Assembly: GCF_014356525.2 (NCBI RefSeq)
Contig: NC_052507.1
Location: 34,847,513-34,911,512 of the forward strand
DNA from: Nilaparvata lugens
Taxonomy: Eukaryota; Arthropoda; Insecta; Hemiptera; Delphacidae
Length of the DNA: 64,000 nt
Reading direction: 5' to 3'
Part shown: piece after piece, positions 23,030 through 35,124 of the stretch
Position numbering within the stretch: position 1 is the first letter of the stretch
How the letters are laid out: the number at the start of each line of letters is the position of its first letter
Made by a program: the position numbers and the translations under genes
The notes under the pieces: model-generated
What the model was told of the DNA's origin: nothing
What the model saw: the letters and a program-made list of their open reading frames with translations, nothing else
Database searches by the model: none

Positions 23030-23312
23030 AGGCGTCAATTTTCTGCTAAAGCAATTTTCTTCTGGAGCAGTTCAGGCAAATACGGAATGTGGTTTGAGTC
23101 GGTGGTTCACTGGTTCGATCCAGAATCGAACATGCCAGTTGTGGTGTTATTGCATTTAGCCTAGATTTGACGTCAATTTTTTGCTAAAGAAATTTCCTCC
23201 TGGAGATGCTTGTCTGGGTAAATTGGGAATGTGGTTTAAGTCGGTGGTTCGATCCAGAATCGAACATGCCAAGTGTGGTGATTATTTGCGAAATTGCGTT
23301 TAGCCTACATGC
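23030..23312. repeat. tandem duplication (~140 bp) of the neuroparsin 3' end
   Basis: Copies 23030-23167 and 23168-23312 share GTCAATTTT(C/T)TGCTAAAG, GGAATGTGGTTT and CCAGAATCGAACATGCCA and end in (CA/CG)TTTAGCCTA. The copy next to the gene runs into the stop codon. Each contains the palindrome GTTCGATCCAGAATCGAAC, whose GGTTCGATCC resembles a tRNA B box. Confidence 0.8.
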
Positions 23313-23448
23313 AGTTGTCATCGTAGCACTTGAAGCCATAAGATATGTTGTGTGCGCAACCTATGCATTTCCCGCAAGAATTGCATTCTAATCCTGTTTC
23401 ACATGCACCGAAAATGTTGTCGTGTCCTCCGCAGACCTCGCCTGGACC
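23305..23448 (-). CDS. neuroparsin exon 3 (stop TAG)
   Basis: 47 codons plus TAG after acceptor AATTACAG. Starts GPGEVCGG and ends YDDNCM. Carries eight of the twelve cysteines. Confidence 0.9.
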   Translation of the reverse strand, partial: GPGEVCGGHDNIFGACETGLECNSCGKCIGCAHNISYGFKCYDDNCM

Positions 23449-24959
23449 CTGTAATTGCAAAATCATTCTTAGCAATCAATAAAATGTCGGTTACAGCGTA
23501 CAAAATATATCGGTATCTTGAAGAATGAGATTTTGCGAAAAAAGGGAATGTTTAGTGCCCATGCACTGTTCTTGCATTACAGAATGTCTAAGTAAAAACA
23601 TGTACTTTATTCAGAAAACAAATTTGCACAATACTTTTTATTCCAGCTTTACATTTATTGTTTTAATTCTATAGTTTACCCTCCTCTCTCACAGACTCAT
23701 TCCCAGTAAGAAGTAATATTCATTAATTGCTTGAATTTTTTCAAGCTATTTCGTTCAAATTTTTTCAATTCAAAACATTTTTCCACGTATTATCCGTCAT
23801 ATTCATCGAAATCTATTTTATTGTGAATGGAAGTATTGAAATTTGAGTAGACCTAGTGAGGTATCTCACCTTGTAGCAAAAACATCTTGACTCTTGTCCT
23901 CTTCGGATGACGTAACCTCCAAAGTGGCACTTGACGTCATCTCCGCACACATTCACTGCACTCCTTGATTGCAGAGGCACTTCTCCTCTATGTTCGTACC
24001 TGCATAACACAATAAAAACTGTCAATCAACTCGTTTGATACCCATAAAATTATTCCAACTCTGGGTTTTTTGGCAAATCTAAATTCCATATCCACGAAAT
24101 GAAACTTATATATATTATGCTAGGTTGGACCTTCCCGTAAGAAACTCCTCGACAACAAAATCAAGAAAGTTTTTAATAATTGCATAGTTCTCGCAATACT
24201 CTTAACCTCTCTAATCTCCCATTTTTCCATTAATCAAGTACCGTACGTACCGTGAAATGAATTTTGGAATAACATTCAATTTTTAATAACATCAATTCAA
24301 TAATAAATATTCAATAATAAATATTCAATTACTATTAGAGGCTACCGTAACTTTTGAAAGCATTACAAATATGTAGCCTACATTTAAAATTTTGTAGTTG
24401 CTCAAAAATGTGAAACCTTCCGAAAATTTGAAGCTAGTCTACAAGCTTCCAATTGAAATTGAATAATGGCATAAATACCGTTGCCGGTACTTCTAATTTT
24501 CATTTTATCTGAGAATCGGGTGAAATGTCAATTCGTTTGTATCTCGTTGGAGTCCCACAAGATCATCAAAAGCCCAATAATCATCAACAAATTTATCATC
24601 AACTAGCGTTTGTTAAATTTTATACGATAAAATGGAAAGCTGTAAAAATTAATAAAACAATTAAAATATTATGCAGAATTCTATTATTTCTTCAATTAAA
24701 TTTTCTAATAATTTTTAACTGATCAACATACAATTGAAAAGTTTAAAATCATTCATTAATAGTTCATAAAAATAATGTAATTTAAATCTCATGTTTAATC
24801 AACAATAAATCTAGAATTCAATTATACTTTAAATTAAAAGTATTGTAGTAGTTATTGATAATTATTTAAATATGTTATAGAAATGTATAGTTACCATTCT
24901 GGTAGTGCCAGAACTATGACGATTGAGCTAAGGAGTGCTGTGAGGAAGAGGGACTGCAT
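23305..24959 (-). CDS. neuroparsin precursor, 3 coding exons, 112 aa
   Basis: Exons 24959-24895, 23999-23870 and 23448-23305 join in phase (65, 130, 144 nt). Residues 1-18 form a signal peptide (MQSLFLTALL, then a hydrophobic stretch ending VLA). The mature part has twelve cysteines at 40, 46, 61, 63, 71, 81, 87, 90, 93, 96, 106 and 111, with the hallmark GPGEVCGG, FGACETGLEC and CGKCIGC motifs. Known: neuroparsins are secreted arthropod neuropeptides related in fold to the N-terminal part of IGF-binding proteins; in locusts they act on reproduction and metabolism. A good acceptor (TGTTGTCAG at 24976-24968) lies 8 nt before the start codon, so a non-coding first exon upstream is likely. No dibasic processing is needed in this family. 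Confidence 0.9.
23870..23999 (-). CDS. neuroparsin exon 2
   Basis: 130 nt between TTATGCAG and GTGAGA. Its first G completes Trp22; it then reads YEHRGEVPLQSRSAVNVCGD onward and ends in CFCYK, phase 0. Confidence 0.9.
24895..24959 (-). CDS. neuroparsin exon 1 (signal peptide)
   Basis: ATG to TG before donor GTAACT. 21 codons, mostly hydrophobic. The acceptor just before the ATG suggests the 5' leader is spliced. Confidence 0.85.
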
Positions 24960-25068
24960 GTTGTGGCCTGACAACACAAAACAATCAAATTACTGCAAAA
25001 GTTTACTAACATTACTCTAGAAAGGTTTTAAAAGCAGTGAGACTGGCAAAAATGATCTGATATTTATA

Positions 25069-27766
25069 GTAGTTATATTTTGTTTTGCATCTAATCTTGA
25101 AATCAATTTATCATATTTTACCTATTCTGTTTATCATATTTATTCTTGGATCTGCACATTTGGTTATATGGTCTGATGCTAAAGGCATGAATACTGTTAA
25201 ATGACTATCGATTAGAAAATAATCATTGAAAAACGAGTTTCATATTAATAAATGAAAATGAAAAACAACTAATGATAGTTGGAATTTCCTGTATAGTCTG
25301 TTTTTCTTCTATCGAAAAACAAGAATTATTCAGATAAGGAACGTGTAGAAGAGATTATTTGGTTATAAGATAATGTCAATGAGCCGAATCGCATTATTGA
25401 TCGAAATGAATTGTAGTTGATTGCTACTATTACTAATTATTGATTGTGATCGAAATAATTCACAATAATATAATTATTGGTATTCCCATAGTAAATACTT
25501 GTTATTTAATTGTTTATAGAATATGATGCATGTATATTTACAACCTCATAATGAATGTGACAAATATTCCACAATGATTTTTTTGTAATTTTTCTAGTTG
25601 TTTGTTCACATTTTCCTTAGTTTTTGTTTTAGTTGAAGATGTTGAATTATAGATTTGGTATTTCTCTTTTCCTTACATAAAGTATCATGATGGTTGATAA
25701 ATGCATTTTTATCATTTTCATAGGTTCAGAATAACACTCGTACTGTTTGGCAGTTTGAAATCATGTTGCAGTCGATGGGAAGTTTGGCAGTTTGCGGTGA
25801 GTGAAAGTAGTTGAAGGTTATTTATTGATAGTTCATCATTGAATTCAGATTGAAAACAACGTTTAAAATGCCTAATACTGTCTTTATTTAATTCACTGAA
25901 AAAAGCTATGTAAGTTACTAACACTTGGAGAATTCGAACAGCATGCCAAAATGTTTTGAAATGCAGTTGCCAATCAATCATTCGAAAGAAACTTTATAAA
26001 CTGACAAATAGAAGCAGGAATACTGACCATGATCAACATTGCTTTCAACAGTATTTCAGTGTCATTAGAAAATAGTTGTCAGTTTAGCTTGGAATGAATG
26101 GAATTGAATTTGACATGCCAATTGAACAGCGATTGCATTTTCTTTCAATTGTTTACGTGAAAGTGCTTGATCAATGTAGTTATAATATAAACTCGAAATA
26201 ATTAGTAATTTCTTATCAAGTTGATTTCATATCTATTAAAACCCATTTAGGCTATCAACTAATTGAGCTATAATGGTTTGACCCTCTGTTATATTTTTCT
26301 CAGCTTTGATAACTCCAATATTTTATTAATATAATATTTTATAATCAATGTTGATATTGAATGCTTCATAAAATATTATCGGATATCTTTTAATTAGTAC
26401 CTGAACAACACCTTGATAGATAAGATTGTACCTTGTACAACCATAGGCCTATTAACGCAATCTACTTGGGTACCGTAGTAAACAGTTTTACTTAGTGAAA
26501 ACTATGCACAAATATCAAATATCACCGATCAAGAATTTTCATGATTTCAAGGGTGGCGAGAATTGACCTGACCCAGCTGCAACTCAGTCAAAATTCAATT
26601 TGATATCTACTTGTCTTTCGATTTCGAAGCCCGATAAATTTGCAACCATTATTAACCTGTGCCAATCATGCTTTTGCTTGAAAAATATTCAAATTATTGA
26701 ACTGATCAGTTCTGCGAATGTTCTTAATTCGATCATTGTTTCAAGTCCTGCTTTATGTCTATCATAACTCCACCTATTCATTAAACTAGAAATTTGATCA
26801 ATGGTCAAGATCTCGTATAACACTTCATATTTATCCTCCCAACTGATAAATTTTGTAAATAAAATTAGAAGTTTTAATAAATTAAGTTTTATTGAAAATT
26901 TATTCGAAAAATGTGCACTGCTCAATGTGGATGTTGAGTGATTACAACAGTGAAATACAAAATATGTGTAGGTACAATACCCATAATAAACGCGAGAGTG
27001 TGTAGACAAATAATGCGGTACATAGGATTATACTCTAATAATATAATGTCTTTGTTTAGAGAGTGAGATTTATACCTTCAAAGAATAATGTTCAGTTTCA
27101 CTATAGAATCGTTCCAGGTTGTTTGGTATAATTTTCATTTTCAACATCGATAATAATAATATATTGTGTAATTAATTGGAAATTTTCAGCCGAATTTATT
27201 ATCTTGAAATTGTAAGACCCAAACTGTTTAGGCTGTCTAGGCAATGAAACATTTCATGACAACCTTCTTTGAGTAATTTGAAAAAGTATTTAACTTCTTG
27301 AAAGTATTTAAATTTATAAAAGTATTTTATTTAAAAAATCACCTCCCCCCCCAAAAAAAACTAACTAACAGAAACTCAGTGAACACGAAAAACATTTTTA
27401 TTGAAGAATGATTAGCAAACATAACTCAAATACCAATTCTAGATGCCAAGTGGATACATTTAGCATACTGTACTGGAATTTAAAATTATATAACTCACAA
27501 CGTGCATAATAGGAATCTCATAAAATAAATAATTCTAAGAACAAACGATAAATATTATTCCACTTGGAGTATTATACTAGAACATTATTATGAAGAGTAT
27601 TATACTTGGAGGAATAATATTACACTAGTCTTCACAATACTCTTAAATTTAAGATATGTTGAAGCAAATTGAATTGAATCATTCTGCAATGTAATGATGA
27701 GACCGGCGAAACTCCTGGACACTATAGTTTGTGTAAAACAAGTTGAGACTTTGCCCTCCATCCGAA
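25069..27766. other. AT-rich intergenic stretch
   Basis: No supported gene. A 106-codon minus-strand frame at 27009-26689 has no recognisable domain. A TATA-like TATAAATA lies on the minus strand at 25068-25061, about 110 bp upstream of the neuroparsin ATG, but the nearby splice acceptor argues the promoter is elsewhere. A short C run is at about 27344-27352. Confidence 0.4.
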
Positions 27767-29047
27767 GAAATTACAGGGTTGCTAAATCGTGTAAAATTGC
27801 AACTTTCTCAAATTTCCAATTCAACGTCAGAATTGGATGTATAATATCATCCCTGATATCCTAATGGTGCTAAAAAAGTTTCAGGGTTGAAGGATTTAAA
27901 GGAAATTTTTATGATAAAATTGGAAACATTGCGAAGATTTGTTTTTCTTTTGAATATCACTTCTCTCAGAATCATGTAGCGTCGTAATGAGTAATAATTT
28001 TATATCATATGAACGGGGAGACTGTCTCCTTTCTATTGGTGTCTGGATCATTTTTATCCGACCCATAGTTATTTTTCAATTGATAATTATGTTCGTCAAT
28101 GTCGAGACATTTCGAGCAGAAAGCATGAAATTTTCGACATGCTAGAAATCATCTTTAAAACATAATACAAATAATTGAAATTATTTTTCCAATTGTCAAA
28201 CGTACTAGGAAAAACGTATTTTGGCCTCTCAGGAGTTTCAAAGTCAAGGATAGCGGCTGAATGGTGTTCCGCTATTTATGCTATCAATAGCTAGGATCAA
28301 CAAATTCAAAATACAGAACGATTGAAAAATTCAGCAACTGCAAGCCAGAAGATCATAATAATAGTGAAAATGACAACCTCGCCTTGAATAATCCAAGCGG
28401 TGTTTCATTACAGCCTTTCTAGAGGCAATCAGCTGCTTGCGTTTGAAATATAATTCAGTCAAATAATCCTGTAAATTGCCAGCCTTTAGCATACAATTTG
28501 GTACACAATGCATACCATGCAGCCACTCTTCTAACTTTAAAATTCCTTTGAGACCAAAATACGATCTTCTGACCACTTTTGACAATTTAAAAAACAATTT
28601 CAATTATTTCTGAGAAACTTTCTCGCTTTCACCACCCACTTATCTTTCGAAACAAAAAAGTTTCCAGCATGTCGAAAATTTCATGCTTTCTGCTCGAAAT
28701 GTCTCGACATTGACGAACATAATTATTAATTAAAAAATATCTATGGGTCGGATAAAAATGATCCAGACACCAATAGAAAGGAGACAGTCTCCCCGTTGAT
28801 TTTATATAAAATTATTACGCATTACGACGCTACATGATTCTGAGAGAAGTGATATTCAAAAGAAAAACAAATCTTCACGATGTTTCCAATTTTATCATAA
28901 AAGTTAAATTTCTTTTTAATCCTTCAACCCTGAAACTTTTTTAGCACCATTAGGATATCAGGGATGATATTATACATCCAATTCTGACGTTGAATTGGAA
29001 ATTTGAAAAAGTTGCAATTTCACACGATTTGGCAACCCTGTAATTTC
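27767..29047. mobile_element. foldback DNA element with ~375-bp terminal inverted repeats
   Basis: Left arm 27767-28142 and right arm 28667-29047 are reverse complements at high identity from GAAATTACAGGGTTGC at the tips to CGAAAATTTCATGCTTTC at the inner edge. The spacer of ~525 bp is unrelated to the arms and holds a minus-strand reading frame. No transposase is encoded and no clear target duplication was found. Long arms and a unique spacer fit a foldback-type element. Confidence 0.9.
28331..28603 (-). other. 90-codon reading frame in the foldback spacer
   Basis: Opens with ATG and encodes a basic, Leu-rich peptide (VRRSYFGLKGILKLEEWLHG, later YLTELYFKRKQLIASRKAVM) of coding-like composition. 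I recognise no domain and nothing resembling a transposase. It may be a captured host fragment or chance. Confidence 0.3.
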
Positions 29048-29133
29048 ATTATTTGTTATAATGGCGAAACGTCAGCAAGTAAGTGAAACTGCTTATCGGA
29101 TGTACCCGGTTGATATATTAGCATGTTCATCCA

Positions 29134-29772
29134 TCCGCGAATTTTTAAAATATATATATTTAAAAGCGAAATGGCACTCACTGACTGATTGACTGACTCA
29201 CTCACTCGCAGAACTAAAAATCTACCGGACCAAAAACGTTCAAATTTGGTAGGTATGTTCAGTTGGCCCTTTAGAGGCGCACTTAGAACGGATTTGAAAA
29301 AAATTCCAAAGATACGCCCAAAGTCTGCGTTTTTCCAGCGTTTTTTAGCGTTTTCTCAGCTTTATCGAGAACAAATGAACAGAAAATGTTCAAATTTAGT
29401 ACAGAAGTTCAGCTGGGGTGTAATAATGTTGTGTTAGAAGGAATTTGAAATAACGACAAAGATACTACCAAAATTAGCGTTTTCTCAGTTATTTCATCAA
29501 GTAATAGACGGAAAATTTTCAAATTTGGTACAGAGGTTTAGCTAAACCTTTAATATTGCATCAAAGATACGCCCAAAATCAGCGTTTTTCTCAGCTTTCC
29601 TACGTTTTCTCAGTATTTTGACTTTCTGATGGAACGAAGCATGCTCAAATGAAAAATTTAGGCGAGCGAAGCGAGCGCGCTGATCTCATTTTTGGACGAT
29701 CCAGCCGGGGGTCCAGGGGGCAGAGCCCCCTGGCTAGACGGATATGGCGAGCGAAGCGGGCCTGACGGCTAG
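29134..29772 (+). mobile_element. non-autonomous Helitron (~639 bp)
   Basis: The 3' end is GGGCCTGACGGCTAG followed by T, with a GC-rich stem CCAGGGGGC-agag-CCCCCTGG upstream. The 5' end is placed at A^TC (29134) before a T/A-rich start and GCGAAATGGCACTCACTGAC. The interior has repeated phrases (CAAATTTGGTA, GATACGCCCAAA) and no transposase. The 3' end is well supported; the exact 5' base is inferred. Confidence 0.75.
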
Positions 29773-32700
29773 TGGCCATATAAATTCAAATAATTCGTTC
29801 CAATCATATCAAGTAAAAAGTACCAGCATCAAGTAAAATTTAAATTGATTTTAAATTTACTAATATTTCTTACCTTCGCAATCATTCAAAGATAAACCAG
29901 AGCTGCTTATGATCCGAGTGATTTCTTGGGCTCATAAGCATAAATTAGAAAATTTTGCTTTTACACAACCCATTCTCTAGTGATGCTCCTTTAGAACTGC
30001 TGTTCGAGCCAGGTTAGAACTCAACTAACTATAGATTCCCTTGTGCCGTCCAGACAGAACTGAGTCCTACGCCTCTGATTGGTCGGCTTTTTAAACGATT
30101 GATACCGGTATCAGTTGGTTTTGTAGCCGGTCACTAGTGTCCAATATTTATCAACTACCGATAAGAGCTCACTGCAAATACTACATTGTAATATTTACGA
30201 TACTTATATTTTGTAAATATCCTGAAGAGATAAGCTTCTGTTTTGTAAGTTCCAGTCTATGAATTCTGGTCTCGGTGAATTGGTTTACAACATTCATTTG
30301 CTGTAGTTTTCTATTTCTTATTTATTAGAATAAATTCTCTTGTAAATTGAGTGGCTTAAAATGTGTGAGTTTTCCACGTATCTTTCGATTCTAATTAAAA
30401 TTCTGAGATCATGATTTTTATCTCCTATTTTGGGTTTCATATATTTTTTATTTTAACAATAAATTTCAAGTTATTTATGACGTTGAGTACAATCATTACA
30501 TTTTAGTATAGCCGATAACAATTTTCACTCAAAATACCGAACATGCAAACATAATTTCAAATGGATATAAACGGTTTTAAACAGTTTTTCAACGACTCAC
30601 TAACCGGAGCACTTGAATGCTATATTAAAGACATCTTCAACAATCAAATGTTGAACTAATGACTTCATGTTGGTGTTACATGTGAAAGTCAGTAATTTTA
30701 GCATCGTAGTTCTTATGAACCAATATCATAGTACCAATTTCTGATTGGTGTAGCAGTCGAACAATTTTCTCATGCTCTCTTTGCATGATTCAAAATTTAA
30801 TAAGATCATTTTGTTCACTTTGAAGTTAACAAGAAACTGAGATCTGGCCTTCGTTCGTAGACGTTGGACAGCGGAAGTGATAAGATTATCTCTGATGATA
30901 AAGTATCGGTTGGTAAGTCTACTGAATTCTCTCTATCATTGGAAGATAAGCTAATGACTATTTTCAACGAAATTAAAGGTGTAAAACAAGAGAAGTTGGA
31001 CATTATTAAGTCTATTGAAGACATTCAGCTTTTTGATGATGACTTCGCGAAAATTTGAAAAGCCACGATGCCAAATTACCTGAACACCGCTCAGCCGATT
31101 TCAATGATAAAATAATTTACTTTTAGATTAGTTAGTTAGAATTTTGTTTTATTTGATTGTAATGACTTGTGTTATAATGTCAAAATAAGTAATATTATTT
31201 CATATTGATTATTTGAAGTGAAATCTTTGATTTGATATTATTTACATAGTCCTACCAATAGTTACGAGATTCTATAATTTTTTAAATCATTAAACAACCT
31301 TGAATTTATGGCACTGGTGCTAACTGGTACAGTACCTACTGTATTTATCTGCTTCTTCATTACTCTAAACATTTACTATGTCTTGTTCTTTACTGTTCAT
31401 TCTTGAAGTACACGACTATCACATTGCGATGCCAGCTCTTCAATAGTCAGTATTCCTCCCCCCCCCCCCAACAACATGGTTGTTGTACAAAAACAGTATG
31501 TTGTATACGCTATATATTAATCACAAATACAAATGAGTATGGGTTTCAATTGAAAATTCCTATCGAGCTGATTAATTAATAGCGCTTCCATTCAAATACC
31601 ATTAACTCATTAGAAGAGCAAATAATTCTATTTTTTTAATACACATTGATACATTTATGCACCGGTCTGGTAGTTGAACGTTGAAATTAGATGATTATAG
31701 TGGTCTTCTCAAAACTAAATTATTTTCATTATTGAAAGCGTTTTAAAAAATAAAAGAACGTTCTATTAAAATAGCTTTATTTCAACAGCCGTTGAGTCAT
31801 ATCAGGCCCTGAAATCGATTAGGTACAACCTGAATAGATACTACAGATCTGAGCGAGCCAGGTTACTCTTTACTTTTATTTTTGTATCCTAATTCTATTG
31901 GTATTTATTATAATCATAAACGTAAGTAGAAGTTTTTTATGTTGTTTCAGAAGCAAATGTAGAAGATTTTTAAAACTTTCGTGTCACGAAGAGAATTGGA
32001 AAGCATTCTAGCTATAAATTACTAAACTTCAAAATGGGAATTTGAAAGAAAGATCTTTTCAAAAATGTTGATAAAATAATAAACAATATTATTATGGTTA
32101 GTTTAGTTGATTATTATTTTCCTAATGTGGATAAGAATTTCCCAAATCTATACTTACTCAATCATGTGTCAAGTAATACTGATAGTAATACCTTCAAGCT
32201 ATATTCCTGTATTCTGTGATCAATAAAAATGTATCAATAAAACAAGGAAATCCAACTAGCAGTTTATTATTTCTCTTTTTTATTTATTTTTCGAATATAA
32301 TATATCTTGTATTCTTCGTTGTGGTCAAATGGATGCAAGGCATTTTAATTAATTTGTTGTCTCTGTGCATAAGATTCAATTCCTGTCAATGTTATTTTTG
32401 TAAGTCATGGAAACAAAAAACAAAGGAAAAGAAAAGGCAGCCTTCAAAAAGTAAGCAATGCTTGAACGGAACCATGGATATCAATTAAAAAATTCAGAAT
32501 GAGTTAAAATTTGTACTGTTCAAATTTCAGCAAGAAAAACATGATCAATCGATATTTTTACAAAGTATTATACTCCCTTCCAGCTCCTCCCCCATTCAAT
32601 CAAATGATAGATATCATATTTCTGGTTAGAATAAATATGGCAGTCACACAACACTTGCAAAATACTCATGTAAAATGCGTTATTTTTTATTTATCATTTA

Positions 32701-33034
32701 AATAAAATCCATATGATTTTTTCAATTAAATATTTATTATGATAATAATTATGTGTTGACACGTAACTTTTTTTCCTCCACCTCCTGTCTAAAGTGCTTA
32801 CTTTACTCCCTGGAACATAATACTAAAGTGTCGCTTTTTTGCTCTCGGGAGGAAAAACAGAAAAACTCCCTAGAGCGTTAAAGTAACTCCATTTAAATAG
32901 CATGGGATGCTCTCTATTTTAAAAAGGTACATTTGAAATAGGTTAGAAGGTCTAAGCTCAGATGAGGAAGCATTTAAAGTAGTCATTAAACTAACTAAAT
33001 TCAATACCTCTAGTCCAGGCAATGAATGCTCAAA
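29773..33034. other. AT-rich intergenic stretch
   Basis: Nothing firm. A plus-strand frame at about 30864-31058 (after an in-frame stop, ending TGA) encodes an acidic, heptad-like peptide (SLSLEDKLMTIFNEIKG...), possibly a fragment of a coiled-coil protein. A C run of about 12 is near 31447-31458. Confidence 0.35.
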
Positions 33035-34273
33035 AAAGGGTTTAGAGGGAAAAGTTGGGAAGACAATTTCTGACCCCGCAGTTCTGTTTTGGGTAGTAAG
33101 GAGGTAAACATATCAAAAGTCCCTACCCCCTGTGCTAAGGGAGTGGGGGTGGTTTAAAGGTACCATTTTTTGGTTTCTCGCATAAAACTCAAAACCTATG
33201 TATCCTAAGGACATGACTGTCATATAACAAATTAAAGCTTACATAATTTTCTTCAATATTCATTTCACAACTTTTTTATATCTCCTCTATTTTTCGAGAT
33301 ATCCGCCCTTAAAGGTGTGACATTTTTGAAAAAAATACGTTTGCCACCAATTTTTTTCTATTTTTGCTCTTATAACTTTTCAAAAAATCCGTATTGATTA
33401 TGAGCATATAGAGCATTGAATTCTCTTTTTGATTTCTCTCAATTTGATGTATGATTCCACACTTTTACGAATTTCCCTACACCTTTTGCAGCAGCTTTAG
33501 TGTTGAGTGTGAAATCTCCATTTTTGCAACAATAGACCAATTGACAAAGAATTTAAAGGGAATGTTTTAAACAAAATTTTTGACTTTGCAGCTTTGTTGA
33601 GACTAGTTGTTAGGAGGAGAACAAAAGTCCCCCTTCCTAACTTATGTGCTAAGGGGATGAGGGTGGCTTAAAGGTACATTTTTCAGCATTTTGCTTCCAC
33701 ACTCATATCTTGAGAACAATGCGTTCAACCGACATAACTAACTATTCAAAATTGAAGCTTGATAAATTTTCTACACTTTTTGTTCAGTGAAACTTAGTGA
33801 TATTCCCAACAGTTCCCGAGATATTCGCTCTTGAAGGTGTGTAATTGTTAAAATAACAGGTTTTTATCCAATGTTTTGCTCTTTCATGGCTTATAACTCT
33901 CCAACAATGCATCATAAAAACTTATGCTTATCTTTGGTTCGTAGAGCATTGAATTCCCTTCGAAATGATGTATTACTTCACTATTCAAAGTTTTCCTCTC
34001 ATTGTTATAGCAGCTTCAATGTAGGGGGTGAAATTTTCATTGCTGCAACAAGTGTCAATTCAGCGGTTCCACACCTTCAACAGAGGGGATAAAGATGCGC
34101 ACTTTTGCTATGTTCACCTATCAACTAGTCCAAATCAAGCTGCAAAGTCAAAAATTATGTCACAGACACCCTCTTTAAATGTCATTGTCAAACGATCAAT
34201 TGTTGCAGCAATGAAAATTTCACCCCCTACATTGAAGCTGCTGTAACAATGAGAGGAAAACTTTGAATAGTGT
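33035..34273. repeat. ~510-bp repeat: two direct units then an inverted partial unit
   Basis: Unit 1 (about 33035-33540) and unit 2 (about 33541-34060) share GCTAAGGGRRTGRGGGTGG, TTAAAGGTACCATTTTT-like and TATAACT phrases at moderate identity. At 34080-34273 a third unit starts in reverse orientation. As a result 33979-34052 and 34200-34272 form a strong inverted repeat beginning CACTATTCAAAGTTTTCC. Non-coding. Confidence 0.8.
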
Positions 34274-34912
34274 ACACGATATCTCATCTCCCAATTAACG
34301 AAATGACTTGAAATTTGGAACTTGAGGTCCTTACAGTATAAGGATCCGACACGAACATTTCGACCAAATGCAATTCAAGATGGCGGCTAAAATGGCGAAA
34401 ATGTTGTCAAAAACAGGGGTTTTCGCGATTTTCTCGAAAACGGCTCCAACGATTTTGATCAAATTTACAATCATTGATAAGCTCTATCAACTGCCACAAG
34501 TCCCATATCTGTAAAAATTCCAGGAACTCCGCCCCATCTATGCAAAGTTTGATTTTAGATTCCCAATTATCACGCTTCAGATTCAATTTAAACAAAAAAA
34601 AAATTAAAGTGGAAAAGATTGAGCATGAAAATCTCTACAATTAATGTTCACTAAAATTTTCACCTTAAGTTGAAAATAAGCTCGAAGTTCGAGAAAATAA
34701 AATTATTAAATTGCAAACTGTTGGCAACTGTTGATTCTATTAAATCATTCACTATGAAGAGATGGCAGACTTCGTGTGTCTGCAGCGTTATTGTCCTGTC
34801 ACCAGCTGGCTTAGATCTTTGAATAGTAGACTTGAGATGCGCGTGAACACTAGCGTCAGTTGGTCAATTTTCATAACGGCAAGGAAAGTTGTGTGAGTGC
34901 GCCACACCAGAT
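34262..34912 (-). repeat. dispersed repeat copy
   Basis: Contains GTACACGATATCTCATCTCC, GATGGCGGCTAAAATGGCGA and CTCGAAAACGGCTCCAACG. The part 34545-34912 matches 16034-16390 in reverse. I recall this phrase set as a very common planthopper repeat (memory). Reading frames on either strand are not domain-bearing. Confidence 0.7.
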
Positions 34913-34917
34913 TTTTT

Positions 34918-35124
34918 TGAATTATTTTATCACAACATGTTTCAACATTCATGCCATTTTCAAGCAAAGACCTTAAAGAGATAAGGTCATGCATCTTTAA
35001 GGTCTTTGTTTTCAAGTGATAAGAAGTAAATAAATATTTACTCTTCCAGCAGTATTTATTTATTTACTTCATATCACTTGAAAATGGCATGAATGTTGAA
35101 ACATTTTGTAATAAAATAATTCAA
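34918..35124. mobile_element. ~207-bp foldback element
   Basis: Arms of ~47 bp: TTGAATTATTTTATCACAAC...TTTCAAG on the left and its near-exact reverse complement at 35078-35124. Inside is a second hairpin (AAAGACCTTAAAGA / TCTTTAAGGTCTTT). The right arm and adjoining bases also match 49945-50030. Confidence 0.85.

Noticed and set aside
23095..23140. tRNA gene suggested by GGTTCGATCC
   Set aside because: No A box, no cloverleaf; the motif is one half of a palindrome in a tandem duplication.
25061..25068. TATAAATA as the neuroparsin promoter
   Set aside because: A strong splice acceptor just before the ATG implies the leader is spliced from elsewhere; the TATA may be chance in AT-rich DNA.
26689..27009. 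Minus-strand 106-codon frame
   Set aside because: AT-driven composition, no domain, no splice or promoter context.
29041..29085. Possible first coding exon MAKRQQ followed by GTAAGT
   Set aside because: Only six codons and no downstream exon that fits; immediately next to a foldback element tip.
30864..31058. Plus-strand 64-codon acidic frame with heptad-like spacing
   Set aside because: Starts after a stop with a non-ATG codon, no domain and no partner exon; kept only as a remark.
34028..34246. Plus-strand 72-codon frame
   Set aside because: Lies across the inverted-repeat junction of the 510-bp array and is explained by it.
33035..34273. CRISPR-like array
   Set aside because: Units of ~510 bp, few and diverged, without short repeat-spacer structure; the sequence is eukaryotic.
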